Shown piece after piece: positions 7,945 through 16,467 of a stretch of DNA of 64,000 nt. Made by a program: the position numbers and the translations under genes. How positions within the stretch are numbered: position 1 is the first letter of the stretch; the number at the start of each line of letters is the position of its first letter. Below the pieces are notes generated by a model. That model saw nothing but the letters and a program-made list of their open reading frames with translations. It did no database searches and was not told the DNA's origin. Origin of the DNA: UBA1756 sp045130235 (GTDB lineage Bacteria > Bacteroidota > Bacteroidia > Bacteroidales > WCHB1-69); assembly GCA_045130235.1 (NCBI GenBank), contig JBGUPJ010000048.1, forward strand, positions 62,001 through 126,000. Reading direction: 5' to 3'.

Positions 7945-9828
7945 TCACATCATCTCCACGCTGCGTTTCACAAACTCACTGAGCTTTTCGCCCGTCAGCA
8001 GGTTCTGCGACAGCAGGGCCAAGTCGATGAGCTGGTGCGTCATCTTTTCCTTCGCATTCTCATCCTGCTCGGCCAAAATCTTGGAGGCAATCGGATGGTT
8101 GCCGTTCACCACAAGATTATAGTGGTTGTAGTCCCCGTAAAAACTTTGCTGGCCCGAGAGTTTCTGCATGTCCTGAAAACGGCGCATGAACTCGTTCTGC
8201 GTGATCATGATCGGCAGCTCGGTTTCACTGAGGTTGGCAATGCTAACCGTAAATTTCTCTTTGTCAGCACATTTCTCGAAAGTCTCTTTCAAGGTATTCT
8301 GCTCGTCTTCCGACAATTTGGCCGGCATCACCTCGTCTTTTTCAATCAGCTTCTCCATCACATCGGCATCCACGCGGGCAAAACGACATTTCTCGATTTT
8401 CGGCTCCAACAAGTTGATAAAGTGCGTGTCGAGGAATCCATCCATCAACAAAACGTCATACCCTTTTTCTTTGGCTGACTGGATGTAAACATGCTGATTG
8501 TCAGTGTTATTGGCATACAGATAAACCACCACATCGTTCTTGTCTTTCTGCAAAGTCTCGATGTTGGTGCGGTATTCGTCCATCGTGAAATATTTACCAT
8601 CCACATTTTTGAAAAGGATGAAATTTTTGGCTCTTTCGTAAAATTTTTCGTCTGTGATACAGCCATATTCGATGAAAACTTTCAGGTCGTCCCACTTTTT
8701 CTCGTACTCTTCGCGGTTGTTTTTGAACATTTCTTCCAGCTTGTCGGCCACCTTTTTGGTGATGTGCGACGAGATCTTCTTCACGTTGGCATCCGACTGC
8801 AGGTACGAACGCGACACGTTGAGCGGGATGTCGGGCGAGTCGATGACACCATGGAGCAGCATCATAAATTCAGGAATCACCCCTTCCAACTGGTCGGTGA
8901 TAAATACCTGATTGCAATAGAGTTGCACCTTGTTCTTCTGGATTTCCAACTGGTTGCGCACCTTCGGGAAATAGAGGATGCCCGTGAGGTTGAAAGGATA
9001 ATCGACGTTGAGGTGGATCTGGAACAGCGGCTCCTCAAAGGTCATGGGATAGAGTTCGCGGTAAAAATCGAGGTACTCTTCGGGCTTGATGGTCGAGGGC
9101 GACTGCTTCCACAACGGATGCGTATTGTTGATGATGCGGGGCACTTTCACCTCCACCTCTTTCACCTCTTCACCTTCCTTCGGCTCAACACCTTTAGGCT
9201 TCTCCCATCTGGTCTCCTCCCCGCACTGAATCGGGATGGGAAGGAAACGGCAATATTTGCGAAGCAGAGACACAATCTTCTGCTCATCAGCAAATTCCAT
9301 TCCATCTTCGGCCAGGTGAAGAATAATGTCGGTACCACTTTCTGCTTTCTCGCACTCTTCCATCTCATAGTCGGGCGAACCATTACAACTCCACTTTACT
9401 GCCTTTGCATCAGTCTGATACGAGCGGGTGATGATATCAACTTTCTCCGAAACCATGAAAGCCGAGTAAAATCCGAGTCCGAAATGACCGATGATGTTAC
9501 CCTCTTCCATTTTGAATTTCTCCAAAAATTCCTCCGCACCCGAAAAGGCAATCTGGTTGATATATTTGTCCACCTCTTCGGCGGTCATGCCGATACCATG
9601 GTCGCTCACGGTAATGGTATGGGCATCTTTGTCCACTTTGACATGGATGGTCAAATCGCCCAATTCCCCATCAAATTTCCCCATAGTGGAAAGGGTTTTC
9701 AACTTCTGGGTAGCATCTACTGCGTTGGAAATCAGCTCTCTGATAAAAATGTCATGTTCTGAATATAAGAACTTTTTAATCACCGGAAAAATATTCTCGG
9801 TCTGTACGTTAATCTGTCCTTTGCTCAT
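7945..9828 (-). CDS. htpG: Molecular chaperone HtpG (bacterial Hsp90)
   Basis: ATP-dependent cytoplasmic chaperone of 627 residues. The N-terminal GHKL ATPase has ELISNAVDATQKL (about 31-43), DHGIGM near 80 and GHFGLGFYSAFMV near 114-126. The Hsp90 middle domain (about 230-490) and a C-terminal dimerisation region follow. The length fits the family. The gene ends directly against rsmE on the other strand. The 126 bases upstream (9829-9954) contain no exact TAnnTTTG box, so its control may differ from that of the neighbours. Confidence 0.96.
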   Translation of the reverse strand: MSKGQINVQTENIFPVIKKFLYSEHDIFIRELISNAVDATQKLKTLSTMGKFDGELGDLTIHVKVDKDAHTITVSDHGIGMTAEEVDKYINQIAFSGAEEFLEKFKMEEGNIIGHFGLGFYSAFMVSEKVDIITRSYQTDAKAVKWSCNGSPDYEMEECEKAESGTDIILHLAEDGMEFADEQKIVSLLRKYCRFLPIPIQCGEETRWEKPKGVEPKEGEEVKEVEVKVPRIINNTHPLWKQSPSTIKPEEYLDFYRELYPMTFEEPLFQIHLNVDYPFNLTGILYFPKVRNQLEIQKNKVQLYCNQVFITDQLEGVIPEFMMLLHGVIDSPDIPLNVSRSYLQSDANVKKISSHITKKVADKLEEMFKNNREEYEKKWDDLKVFIEYGCITDEKFYERAKNFILFKNVDGKYFTMDEYRTNIETLQKDKNDVVVYLYANNTDNQHVYIQSAKEKGYDVLLMDGFLDTHFINLLEPKIEKCRFARVDADVMEKLIEKDEVMPAKLSEDEQNTLKETFEKCADKEKFTVSIANLSETELPIMITQNEFMRRFQDMQKLSGQQSFYGDYNHYNLVVNGNHPIASKILAEQDENAKEKMTHQLIDLALLSQNLLTGEKLSEFVKRSVEMM

Positions 9829-9954
9829 GTTAATATTTATTTTATTTAACTAATAATCAATTATTTATGAATATAGTTGGCGTGCAATGATTTTTAACAC
9901 CAGTACCCATTATGCAATTCTTGTGCCAAAACCTAAATATGACAATTTGTCAGT

Positions 9955-11493
9955 CTATATTTCAGAAGGTTCTGCGACAAAAAGGAAAAAGGTGTTGAAG
10001 TAAAGGAACAGATTGATGCCCGTGGTGGTCTCTATGGTGTCTTCCACAAACATGGAGAGGATGAGGCAGCACCAAAAAATGACGTACAACAGCGTGATTT
10101 TGGGTTTGCAGAAGAAAAACGGGCTGGCGATTACGAAGAGAAATGCCAGTAGTAGCGGGATTCCTCCCATCAGCAGGTAGGTAAGAAACTGGTTGTGAGC
10201 TCCCATATTGTCCTTGAGGGGCGATTCCTGCTCGTGCAGCTCGTTATTGATGGCTCTTTTGTTGCACCCCATGCCATAACCTCTTATCGGGTGGTGATGG
10301 CTGGCCTTCAAACTCATTTTCCATAATTCGGTACGCTGCAAGATGGAGGAGTTGCTGACCGTGCCGTTCAGATGGTAGAGCGAGAAGGTGAAAAAGCTGG
10401 GATACAGCATTTTCTTGAGGCCGAACGATTGCAGATAGGCTTTGTTGGCGATGCCTTGCTCAATGTGTTTGATATCTTCTTCATCCAATTGCTCCATTCC
10501 AGCGGCGTCTTTGGTTTCGCCAATGGAGTTGAGGTAGCGGATGAGCGTTTTCTGCACACTGTCGTAGGGAATTTCGCTGCGCTTTTCCCACTCATCCTTC
10601 AATTCTGTTTCACAGAGATAAAGTCCTATCTTATTTCCATTTTCAACAATCTGTCCATCAGGAAAATACGAAGGTAAATGGGTGTAGGGCGTGCCTTTGG
10701 CCGTGCAGGCAGGAAGGTCGCGCTCCACACTTTCATCATAATGATAATACTGGTAGGTGACCACGCTGAAGGCGATGGCCAGTACAATACACACGAAACC
10801 GCTTACGGATAGGGTGACGGTGCGGATTGCCGTTTTTTCACTTTTAAATAAATAGTATAAAAAGATGATGAGAAAAGCGACTACCATCAGGATGATACCC
10901 GTAGCCACCTGAATAGCAAATAGATATGCGAACAGCCAAATGGCCATGAGCAAACAGCCGAGTTGTACGGGAAGGGTATAGGTGTCTTTTTTGATGATGA
11001 AATGAAGACAGAACAGAACCGACAGCACCACACAGATGCTAAAACGGATGTGCGAGATGAAGAGGCTACCGTCGCGAATATCACTTAACCCTTTGATTTT
11101 CATGATGATAATGCAAAGTGCGGCAGCAATGGAGGTGGTGATGGCAAAGGCCAACAAAACAAACCGTTGCCAGCGCACTTTTGGGGGCTCAGAGGTGGCC
11201 ATTACAATGGGCAGGTAGAAAAACGGCAACTTCGTAAGCCAGTCGTGGAAACTGGCTGCCGAGTCGTCGCTACCCACAAAGGTGTAAGCGAAGCAAAAGA
11301 AGAAAAGGACGAAAACCACCGCCCCACGGTTCTGTTTCAGCCGCTCCCATTTCCGCTTCCAGTCCCACTCCAACAGCCAGTTGCCGAACAACACCCCACC
11401 CAATATGTTAGGCAATGCCACCGAAATCGGGATGGAAATCGCTAACAGGATAAGCGTGATGGTGTAAATATAGCGGTGGGCTTTACCGAGCAT
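9955..11493 (-). CDS. O-antigen ligase/polymerase family membrane protein
   Basis: 512 residues with about ten predicted membrane segments and a large polar loop (about 240-400), the arrangement of WaaL/Wzy-type proteins. The loop ends with the family-like stretch HPIRGYGMGCNK and then AHNQFLTYLLMGGIP, resembling the conserved H-N-x-x-L region of the Wzy_C domain. The protein would join or ligate glycan chains on the periplasmic face of the inner membrane; whether it is ligase or polymerase cannot be told from sequence alone. It starts 6 bases after the S41 protease gene, so it is probably the last gene of the operon beginning at 15349. Confidence 0.82.
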   Translation of the reverse strand: MLGKAHRYIYTITLILLAISIPISVALPNILGGVLFGNWLLEWDWKRKWERLKQNRGAVVFVLFFFCFAYTFVGSDDSAASFHDWLTKLPFFYLPIVMATSEPPKVRWQRFVLLAFAITTSIAAALCIIIMKIKGLSDIRDGSLFISHIRFSICVVLSVLFCLHFIIKKDTYTLPVQLGCLLMAIWLFAYLFAIQVATGIILMVVAFLIIFLYYLFKSEKTAIRTVTLSVSGFVCIVLAIAFSVVTYQYYHYDESVERDLPACTAKGTPYTHLPSYFPDGQIVENGNKIGLYLCETELKDEWEKRSEIPYDSVQKTLIRYLNSIGETKDAAGMEQLDEEDIKHIEQGIANKAYLQSFGLKKMLYPSFFTFSLYHLNGTVSNSSILQRTELWKMSLKASHHHPIRGYGMGCNKRAINNELHEQESPLKDNMGAHNQFLTYLLMGGIPLLLAFLFVIASPFFFCKPKITLLYVIFWCCLILSMFVEDTIETTTGINLFLYFNTFFLFVAEPSEI

Positions 11494-11499
11494 CAGTAA

Positions 11500-13143
11500 C
11501 TATTTGGTTTTCAGTATGGAATTGTAACGGCTTTGGTCGTGAAGAATCTCTTTAGCAGTATTGATGTCGGGGTCGATGGAGAGCTGGTTGATGATACGCC
11601 CTTTCTGGTAGTAATAGCGTACAGCAATCTCAGAGGCCAAATATTCACAAATCTCCTTCTTATGAGTCTGAAGATCAGCTGTTTTCTCGCGTTTCAGCTG
11701 TTCCTCCAACTGTCGGTACAGAGGCTCAATCTTCTCGAAATAGTTGTCGTACTCAGCCGCCTCCTTGAGCTCTTTCATCACCTCCTCGGTTTCGGTAGTG
11801 TAGGTATAGTCCTTGTTCTCAACAAATTGCACGAAATCGTTGAACACATCGTCGTCCACCGTAAACTGGTCGGCCGGAGGTATCATGGTGTGGTCGGCGT
11901 GGTACTGGTTGGCGAAATCAAAGATGTGGTTGTTGAAGATGAGGGAGGTGAGTACGCTGCTGATATAGTCCACCGGTGTGGTCACATCGGGTTCGATGCC
12001 GCCCTTGTCATAAACCGTGCGGCCGTTTTTGGTTTTGAAGGCCACCGCTAACGAGTCGGGGATGACCTGCGACTTGGTGGAGTCTTTGCTGAAGTACTCG
12101 ATTTTCTGCACACAGCGACCGCTGGGAATGTAGTATTTCGAGACGGTGAGCTTCATGGAACTGTTGAAACTCAAAGGAACAATATTCTGTACCAGACCTT
12201 TACCGTAGCTTTTCTTTCCCACTATCACGCCGCGGTCGAGATCCTGGAAGGCACCCGCCACGATTTCAGAGGCCGATGCGCTGCCATCGTTCACCAACAC
12301 CACCACAGGAATGTCCTTGTCGAGAGCATGCGCCGGCGTGCGGAAGATGTGGTTCTGCTCCTCAATCTTTCCTTTGGTATAAACAATCACATTGCCTTGC
12401 TCCACAAAGATGTTCATGATGTTGACCGCCTCCTGCAACAAACCGCCACCGTTGTTGCGGAGGTCGAGGATGAGGGCGGTCATGCCCTGTGTCTTAAGAT
12501 CTTGGAACGCCTCGCGCACCTCTTTGCCGGCTTTCTCGGTGAACTGGTCAAGTTTGATGTAGCCGACGGTGGGGTCGAGCATCCCGTAGTAGGGGATGTT
12601 GGGTAGGGTAATCTCCTCGCGGGTGATATTGAAGGTGAGCGTCTTGTTCTTGTTGGGGCGGAACACCTCGAGGGTGACTGTCGTGCCGGGCTGCCCACGC
12701 ATCGCCGAACTGACATCGGTGGAACTCTTGCCGGCTGTTGATTTCCCATCCACTTTCGTGATAATGTCGCCCGCAAGCACGCCGCTCTTCTGGGCGGGAC
12801 AATCCTCATAAATTTCTGAGATGGCCACCTTGTCTTTCCCATATTGCTGGATGAGCGCCCCGATGCCGCCATACTGCCCGGAGGTGATCATCTTCACATC
12901 CTCTATCTCATTTTCAGTATAATAAACCGTGTAGGGGTCAAGACTTTCAAGCATGGCATCGATGGCGGTCTGCGTCAGCTCGCCAGGCGAAATCTCGTCA
13001 GCATATTTGGCGTTCAGTTCGCGCAGAATAGAGATGAAAATGTCAACATTCTTGGCAATCTCAAAGTCGTTCTGTGCGCGGACAGGCAAAATCATCGTGC
13101 CGCACAAAAAAACGACAGCTATGATGTATTTTATATGTTTCAT
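11500..13143 (-). CDS. S41 family C-terminal processing peptidase
   Basis: About 547 residues from the ATG at 13143; the frame upstream begins only at a TTG. A signal peptide is followed by an N-terminal helical region, a PDZ domain (about 85-170, with GGIGALIQQ and DIITKVDGKS), and the S41 protease core with DLRNNGGGLL near 234, the nucleophile in NDGSASASEI near 290 and the Lys of KKSYGKGLVQ near 315. It would act in the periplasm on the C-termini of envelope proteins. It lies between yidD and the O-antigen ligase gene, preceded by a run of 7-bp repeats. Confidence 0.9.
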   Translation of the reverse strand: MKHIKYIIAVVFLCGTMILPVRAQNDFEIAKNVDIFISILRELNAKYADEISPGELTQTAIDAMLESLDPYTVYYTENEIEDVKMITSGQYGGIGALIQQYGKDKVAISEIYEDCPAQKSGVLAGDIITKVDGKSTAGKSSTDVSSAMRGQPGTTVTLEVFRPNKNKTLTFNITREEITLPNIPYYGMLDPTVGYIKLDQFTEKAGKEVREAFQDLKTQGMTALILDLRNNGGGLLQEAVNIMNIFVEQGNVIVYTKGKIEEQNHIFRTPAHALDKDIPVVVLVNDGSASASEIVAGAFQDLDRGVIVGKKSYGKGLVQNIVPLSFNSSMKLTVSKYYIPSGRCVQKIEYFSKDSTKSQVIPDSLAVAFKTKNGRTVYDKGGIEPDVTTPVDYISSVLTSLIFNNHIFDFANQYHADHTMIPPADQFTVDDDVFNDFVQFVENKDYTYTTETEEVMKELKEAAEYDNYFEKIEPLYRQLEEQLKREKTADLQTHKKEICEYLASEIAVRYYYQKGRIINQLSIDPDINTAKEILHDQSRYNSILKTK

Positions 13144-13151
13144 GAATATAA

Positions 13152-13193
13152 TTTTCAATTTTCAGTTTTCAGTTTTCAATTTTCAATTTTCAA
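13152..13193. repeat. Six tandem 7-bp repeats (TTTTCAR)
   Basis: Six perfect heptamers, TTTTCAA or TTTTCAG, fill nearly all of the space between the yidD stop and the S41 protease start. The unit length is not a multiple of three, and the array is in the untranslated gap. Confidence 0.85.
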
Positions 13194-13436
13194 TTACGGT
13201 ACTGGATCATAACCGCTTCCGCCCCACGGATTGCATGACAAAACCCGTTTGATAGTGAGCCAAGTGCCCTTGAAAGGACCATGTTTTTGTAAAGCCTCGA
13301 TGCCGTAGTTGGAGCAGGTGGGGGTGTAACGGCACGACCGGCCAATGAGCGGCGACAACGTCCACTGATATACCTTGATGAAAAATATCAGGATATAGGC
13401 AAGGGCTTTCTTGAAAAGTGCGTATGCTTTTTTCAC
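13194..13436 (-). CDS. yidD: Membrane protein insertion efficiency factor YidD
   Basis: 80 residues with the family signature: LSPLIGRSCRYTPTCSNYG (near 28-46), then a C-terminal CNPWGGSGYDPVP. Short amphipathic proteins of this family help YidC-mediated insertion at the inner membrane. The start codon is GTG and overlaps the rnpA stop codon (GTGA arrangement), which implies translational coupling. The rnpA-yidD pairing is conserved in many bacteria. Confidence 0.93.
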   Translation of the reverse strand: MKKAYALFKKALAYILIFFIKVYQWTLSPLIGRSCRYTPTCSNYGIEALQKHGPFKGTWLTIKRVLSCNPWGGSGYDPVP

Positions 13437-13855
13437 TGGTCTTCCGTTGGTTTTGCTTTTGTTAAACGATGCAGAATTTCGATTATTTTGTCTTCTATTA
13501 TATTATAGGTAGAAATTTCTTTTGAAGTATAGGTGAAGAGGAGTTGGGCGCGCTGTCCGTTGGATTGCAACGCGGGGTCGAGAATGTTGCGATGATGCAG
13601 CCGATAGGCTTCCCGCACTAGACGTTTCACCCGATTGCGGTCCACGGCATGTTTGAGAAAGCGTTTGGGAACACTGACAACAATCTGACTCACAGGATTT
13701 TCTTCCGTAATAGGCTGGAAAATATAGTGGCACTTCAGGGGCGGACAAAAGATGCGCTGTCTGTTGCGGAGCAGCTCTGAAATCTGAACTTCCGAACAAA
13801 GACGTTCTCGCTTGGTGAAAGTAAGCGATTCAGTATTAGCGTTTTCTGGTGGCAT
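13433..13855 (-). CDS. rnpA: Ribonuclease P protein component
   Basis: 140 residues. It binds the RNase P RNA and assists 5' maturation of tRNAs. Shows FTKRERLCSE near residue 13 and the family signature KHAVDRNRVKRLVREAYR near 68-85. An ATG at 13855 overlaps the end of hemD by 20 bases; the family core begins shortly after this start and there is no other Met nearby. It is followed by yidD in a GTGA overlap. Part of the DUF4271-hemD-rnpA-yidD operon. Confidence 0.93.
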   Translation of the reverse strand: MPPENANTESLTFTKRERLCSEVQISELLRNRQRIFCPPLKCHYIFQPITEENPVSQIVVSVPKRFLKHAVDRNRVKRLVREAYRLHHRNILDPALQSNGQRAQLLFTYTSKEISTYNIIEDKIIEILHRLTKAKPTEDQ

Positions 13856-14600
13856 GTTCTTTCAAGAAAGCGTCCATGGCGGAGGTGATGGACTGGTGCT
13901 CCTTGGTGGGAGCTTGAACATGGAGGGTGAACCCCGCATTGGTGACAGCGGCGCAGGCGGCTGCTCCGAGAGCACCTATGGCCACCTCACCCTGCTCGAA
14001 ATCAGGATAGTTCTCCTTCAACGAGGCAATGCCCGACGGACTGAAGAAGATAATCATGTCGTACTTGTTGATGTCCACCGACGACTTCAGGTCAGCAGGA
14101 ACGGTTTTGAAAATCACTGCCTGCGAATATTCGATGTTGTGGTCGCGGAAAAAGTCAGCGTACTGGGTCGCCATCGAGTCTGCCCCGCAGGGAATCAAGT
14201 ACTTGTATTCGGGATTCTTCAAAAACAGGTCGAACAACCCTTTGGGATTGTTGTTTTTGTTGAAGAAAATCTTGCGTTTGCGGAATTGGATGTATTTCTG
14301 AAGATAGAAAGCCACTTGGTCGGTGGTGCAGAAATATTTCATCTCCTCGGGAAGCTCACAACGCAATTCTTTTATCAGACTAAAGAAATAGTCAACTGTG
14401 GTTTTGCTGGAAAACACTACAGCAGTATGGTCGAGAATATTGATATGAGCCTCTCTGAATTCGCGTGAGGGAATTCCTTCAATACGGAAAAATTTGAAGA
14501 AATCGATGTTGATGCTGTATTTCTTGGTCAGGTCGGCGTAGGGCGACTTGTCGAATTCGGCAGGGGCGTTTTGGGAGATGAGGATGTTTTTTACTTTCAT
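13836..14600 (-). CDS. hemD: Uroporphyrinogen-III synthase
   Basis: 254 residues from the ATG at 14600; a slightly longer frame starts only at TTG. The family is divergent, but the two-lobed pattern is visible: KNILISQNAP at the N-terminus, HTAVVFSSKTTVDYFFSL near 60-77, and IIFFSPSGIASLKENYP with AIGALGAAACAAVTNAGF in the second half. It cyclises hydroxymethylbilane to uroporphyrinogen III in haem and corrinoid synthesis. No other hem genes are adjacent; its place before rnpA is typical of Bacteroidota. Confidence 0.85.
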   Translation of the reverse strand: MKVKNILISQNAPAEFDKSPYADLTKKYSINIDFFKFFRIEGIPSREFREAHINILDHTAVVFSSKTTVDYFFSLIKELRCELPEEMKYFCTTDQVAFYLQKYIQFRKRKIFFNKNNNPKGLFDLFLKNPEYKYLIPCGADSMATQYADFFRDHNIEYSQAVIFKTVPADLKSSVDINKYDMIIFFSPSGIASLKENYPDFEQGEVAIGALGAAACAAVTNAGFTLHVQAPTKEHQSITSAMDAFLKEHATRKR

Positions 14601-14644
14601 AAACCGCAAAATTGATATTTCAATATTGTGATGTAAATCCTTGA

Positions 14645-15349
14645 TTATCTGAATGAAATCATCATTTTGATGATGACGATGCAGGGTAGAATTTCAATCG
14701 TGCAAAAGTACAAAAAAAATTCAAAGTAATTAAAGTGCGATGATTTTAAATTGAGCGTCCTAAACCATGCGAAAAGGTAGCAGGCTCCGAAAAGGGCGGC
14801 ATAGAGCAGAAGCCACGAGAATTGAGAGGTGTACGCTGCGGCGATAGCGAGGGGAAGAAGCACCAACGAGCAACAGGTGGTGCAGAAGAAACGATTCTGC
14901 TCGTGATTGGCACGGTCGTCGGGACAGTCGAAGATGAAGGCGAGCAGGTAGAGGTTGGCACTTTTCAGAAAATAGAAAGCTGCCGCAGACGCTGTGCAGG
15001 TCACAAACAACATGAACGGGGAGAAATGTTCGCTGATGGCGGGTAGGAACGTGCTGACAATCAGATATAAAGCCATACCAATGGCCAAAAAGTCGTATAG
15101 GAACAGAAAAGCATAAATCCATTCGGCTAGCGGCTTGCTCTCACGCAACAGCTGGTTGCGGCTCCGTGGCGAAAACAAAGCCCTCACAATGTACGAGAAT
15201 TTGCGCCTCCCGTTCACAATTACTAGCGTAAGCAGCACCAAAATGGCGCAGAAAACCCAAATCATCCAGTCGGCAACGCGACCCGATGCCACCACTGGAA
15301 CTGGCTCAAGGTTGGGGATGGAGTCGTAAGGTGTTGGTATAGAATCCAT
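14645..15349 (-). CDS. DUF4271 integral membrane protein
   Basis: 234 residues from the ATG at 15349. About six membrane segments follow a polar N-terminus (DSIPTPYDSIPNLEPVP). Its features (RSRNQLLRESKPLAEW near 80 and repeated hydrophobic helices) and its place directly before hemD match Bacteroidota proteins called DUF4271, of unknown role. The longer frame begins at TTG inside the promoter box, so the ATG is preferred. First gene of a probable six-gene operon running to 9955. Confidence 0.8.
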   Translation of the reverse strand: MDSIPTPYDSIPNLEPVPVVASGRVADWMIWVFCAILVLLTLVIVNGRRKFSYIVRALFSPRSRNQLLRESKPLAEWIYAFLFLYDFLAIGMALYLIVSTFLPAISEHFSPFMLFVTCTASAAAFYFLKSANLYLLAFIFDCPDDRANHEQNRFFCTTCCSLVLLPLAIAAAYTSQFSWLLLYAALFGACYLFAWFRTLNLKSSHFNYFEFFLYFCTIEILPCIVIIKMMISFR

Positions 15350-15382
15350 TATGGAAATTTTGCGCCCAATTTTTTTAATTGG

Positions 15383-15390
15383 CAAATTTA
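15383..15390 (-). promoter_or_regulatory. -7 promoter box for the DUF4271-hemD-rnpA-yidD-S41-ligase operon
   Basis: TAAATTTG followed by CC on the minus strand, 33 bases before the ATG at 15349. No other exact box is seen in the short gaps downstream. Confidence 0.65.
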
Positions 15391-15437
15391 CAAGAAAATT
15401 TTTTCATGATGGATGAGTTCGGTATGAAAAATTCATG

Positions 15438-15445
15438 TATTTTTG
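15438..15445 (+). promoter_or_regulatory. -7 promoter box for tRNA-Leu
   Basis: TATTTTTG followed by CACGC, 20 bases before the mature tRNA 5' end. Confidence 0.7.
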
Positions 15446-15465
15446 CACGCTCAAAAAGCACCGAT

Positions 15466-15549
15466 GCCCAGGTGGCGGAATTGGTAGACGCGTCGGTCTC
15501 AAAAACCGATGAGGTAACACTCGTGCCGGTTCGATCCCGGCCCCGGGTA
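15466..15549 (+). tRNA. tRNA-Leu (anticodon CAA)
   Basis: 84 bases with a long variable arm, as expected of leucine tRNAs. The anticodon stem TCGGT/ACCGA encloses the loop CTCAAAA, giving anticodon CAA for UUG codons. T-arm GCCGG-TTCGATC-CCGGC is perfect. The CCA end is not encoded (CAA follows the discriminator A). The acceptor strands GCCCAGG and CCCGGGT pair except for one A-C opposition at position 5:68. It has its own promoter and a strong terminator. Confidence 0.93.
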
Positions 15550-15553
15550 CAAC

Positions 15554-15597
15554 AAAAATCCCGATGATTTCATCCAAAATCATCGGGATTTTTCTTT
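15554..15597 (+). terminator. Terminator of tRNA-Leu
   Basis: AAAATCCCGATGATTT and its complement AAATCATCGGGATTTT form a long hairpin with a short loop, followed by TTTCTTTTTT. Confidence 0.85.
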
Positions 15598-15643
15598 TTT
15601 CAAAAAAAATCTTCCGAACTGTCATTGCAGACCGATTTTTTTG

Positions 15644-15651
15644 TATTTTTG
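15644..15651 (+). promoter_or_regulatory. -7 promoter box for rpsU
   Basis: TATTTTTG followed by CACGC, about 50 bases before the ATG at 15701. A purine-rich AAAGAAAGAGG lies ahead of the start. Confidence 0.7.
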
Positions 15652-15700
15652 CACGCTAAAAAATTAAAGTTTAACCATTTAAAAGAAAGAGGTATTTTTT

Positions 15701-15895
15701 ATGATCATCGTTCCCGTAAAAGAAGGCGAAAACATTGACAAAGCTTTGAAGAAATTGAAAAGAAAGTTTGAGAAAACTGGCGTTCTGAAAGAATTACGCA
15801 ACCGCCAGAAATTCACCAAACCCAGTGTGGTACGCCGGGAACAGCGCCTGAAAGCTATCTACGTTCAGCAGATGCTCAATGCTCAGCAGGACTAG
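15701..15895 (+). CDS. rpsU: 30S ribosomal protein S21
   Basis: 64 residues, the usual length. Shows IIVPVKEGENIDKALKKL followed by KRKFEKTG and a basic C-terminal half (RNRQKFTKPSVVRREQRL). A component of the small ribosomal subunit. It has a single-gene unit with its own promoter and a hairpin terminator 27 bases after the stop. Confidence 0.96.
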   Translation: MIIVPVKEGENIDKALKKLKRKFEKTGVLKELRNRQKFTKPSVVRREQRLKAIYVQQMLNAQQD

Positions 15896-15921
15896 TTTTC
15901 TCGCCGCGTTTTAGCAAAATG

Positions 15922-15946
15922 GCAGACTCTAAAGTCTGCTTTTTTT
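15922..15946 (+). terminator. Terminator of rpsU
   Basis: GCAGACT-ctaa-AGTCTGC followed by seven T residues. Confidence 0.9.
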
Positions 15947-16016
15947 GTAAAGTCCAACCCCATTTAAACCCTGTACCCACGATCCAATCTCATTTCTGTT
16001 TTTTGCATTTTTTACC

Positions 16017-16448
16017 ATGAAAATTTCCAAAATCTTCGCCCTTTTCACCCTGATGCTCTTGTCAGTGTCGTTCGCTTCCGCTCAAACCACCGTCCGTCTC
16101 AAAGACCAGTGGGGAAGCAAACTCTTTTATGTCGATAACAATAATACCATCCGTATTAAGGACCAGTGGGGTGACAAAATTTTCTATTTTGACGGGAAAA
16201 CTGTGCGAATCAAGGACCAGTGGGGCGACAAACTCTACTATTTCGATGGTAATACCGTCCGCCTCAAAGACCAGTGGGGCGAAAAACTCTACTATTTCGA
16301 TGGCAATACGATCCGCCTCAAAGATCAATGGGGTGAGAAACTCTATTATATCGATGGCAACACCATCCGTTTGAAAGATCAATGGGGTGAGAAACTCTAT
16401 TATTTTGATGGAATCCCTGAAAGATGGGTGATTATATGTATTATTTAA
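16017..16448 (+). CDS. Secreted protein made of six KDQWG repeats, probably truncated
   Basis: 143 residues. A signal peptide (about 1-23, ending ASAQ) is followed by six tandem units of about 18 residues, consensus TIRLKDQWGEKLYYFDGN (units start near residues 25, 44, 62, 80, 98 and 116). I recognise no named family; it resembles neither the WG repeat nor the T9SS tail. After unit six the sequence turns into IPERWVIICII and stops. The DNA there aligns with a seventh repeat carrying small deletions, so the C-terminus looks like a frameshifted remnant. A start box is not clear: only TGTTTTTTGCA precedes it. The dCMP deaminase gene starts 19 bases after the stop. Confidence 0.7.
   Translation: MKISKIFALFTLMLLSVSFASAQTTVRLKDQWGSKLFYVDNNNTIRIKDQWGDKIFYFDGKTVRIKDQWGDKLYYFDGNTVRLKDQWGEKLYYFDGNTIRLKDQWGEKLYYIDGNTIRLKDQWGEKLYYFDGIPERWVIICII
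16089..16412 (+). repeat. Six tandem 54-bp coding repeats
   Basis: Unit one is 57 bp, units two to five are 54 bp, and unit six is 51 bp. Later units are more alike than early ones, and all contain AAAGACCAGTGGGG or a near variant. A decayed seventh unit can be traced from 16413 to about 16450. Confidence 0.85.
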
Positions 16449-16467
16449 TGAATTGATTTTGAATAAG

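Noticed and set aside
8491..9762. 423-codon open frame on the plus strand
   Set aside because: Fully antisense to htpG; it mirrors that gene's codon pattern and has no promoter box or recognisable protein.
9901..9950. Promoter box for htpG
   Set aside because: The closest match, TAGGTTTTG, has one base too many between TA and TTTG.
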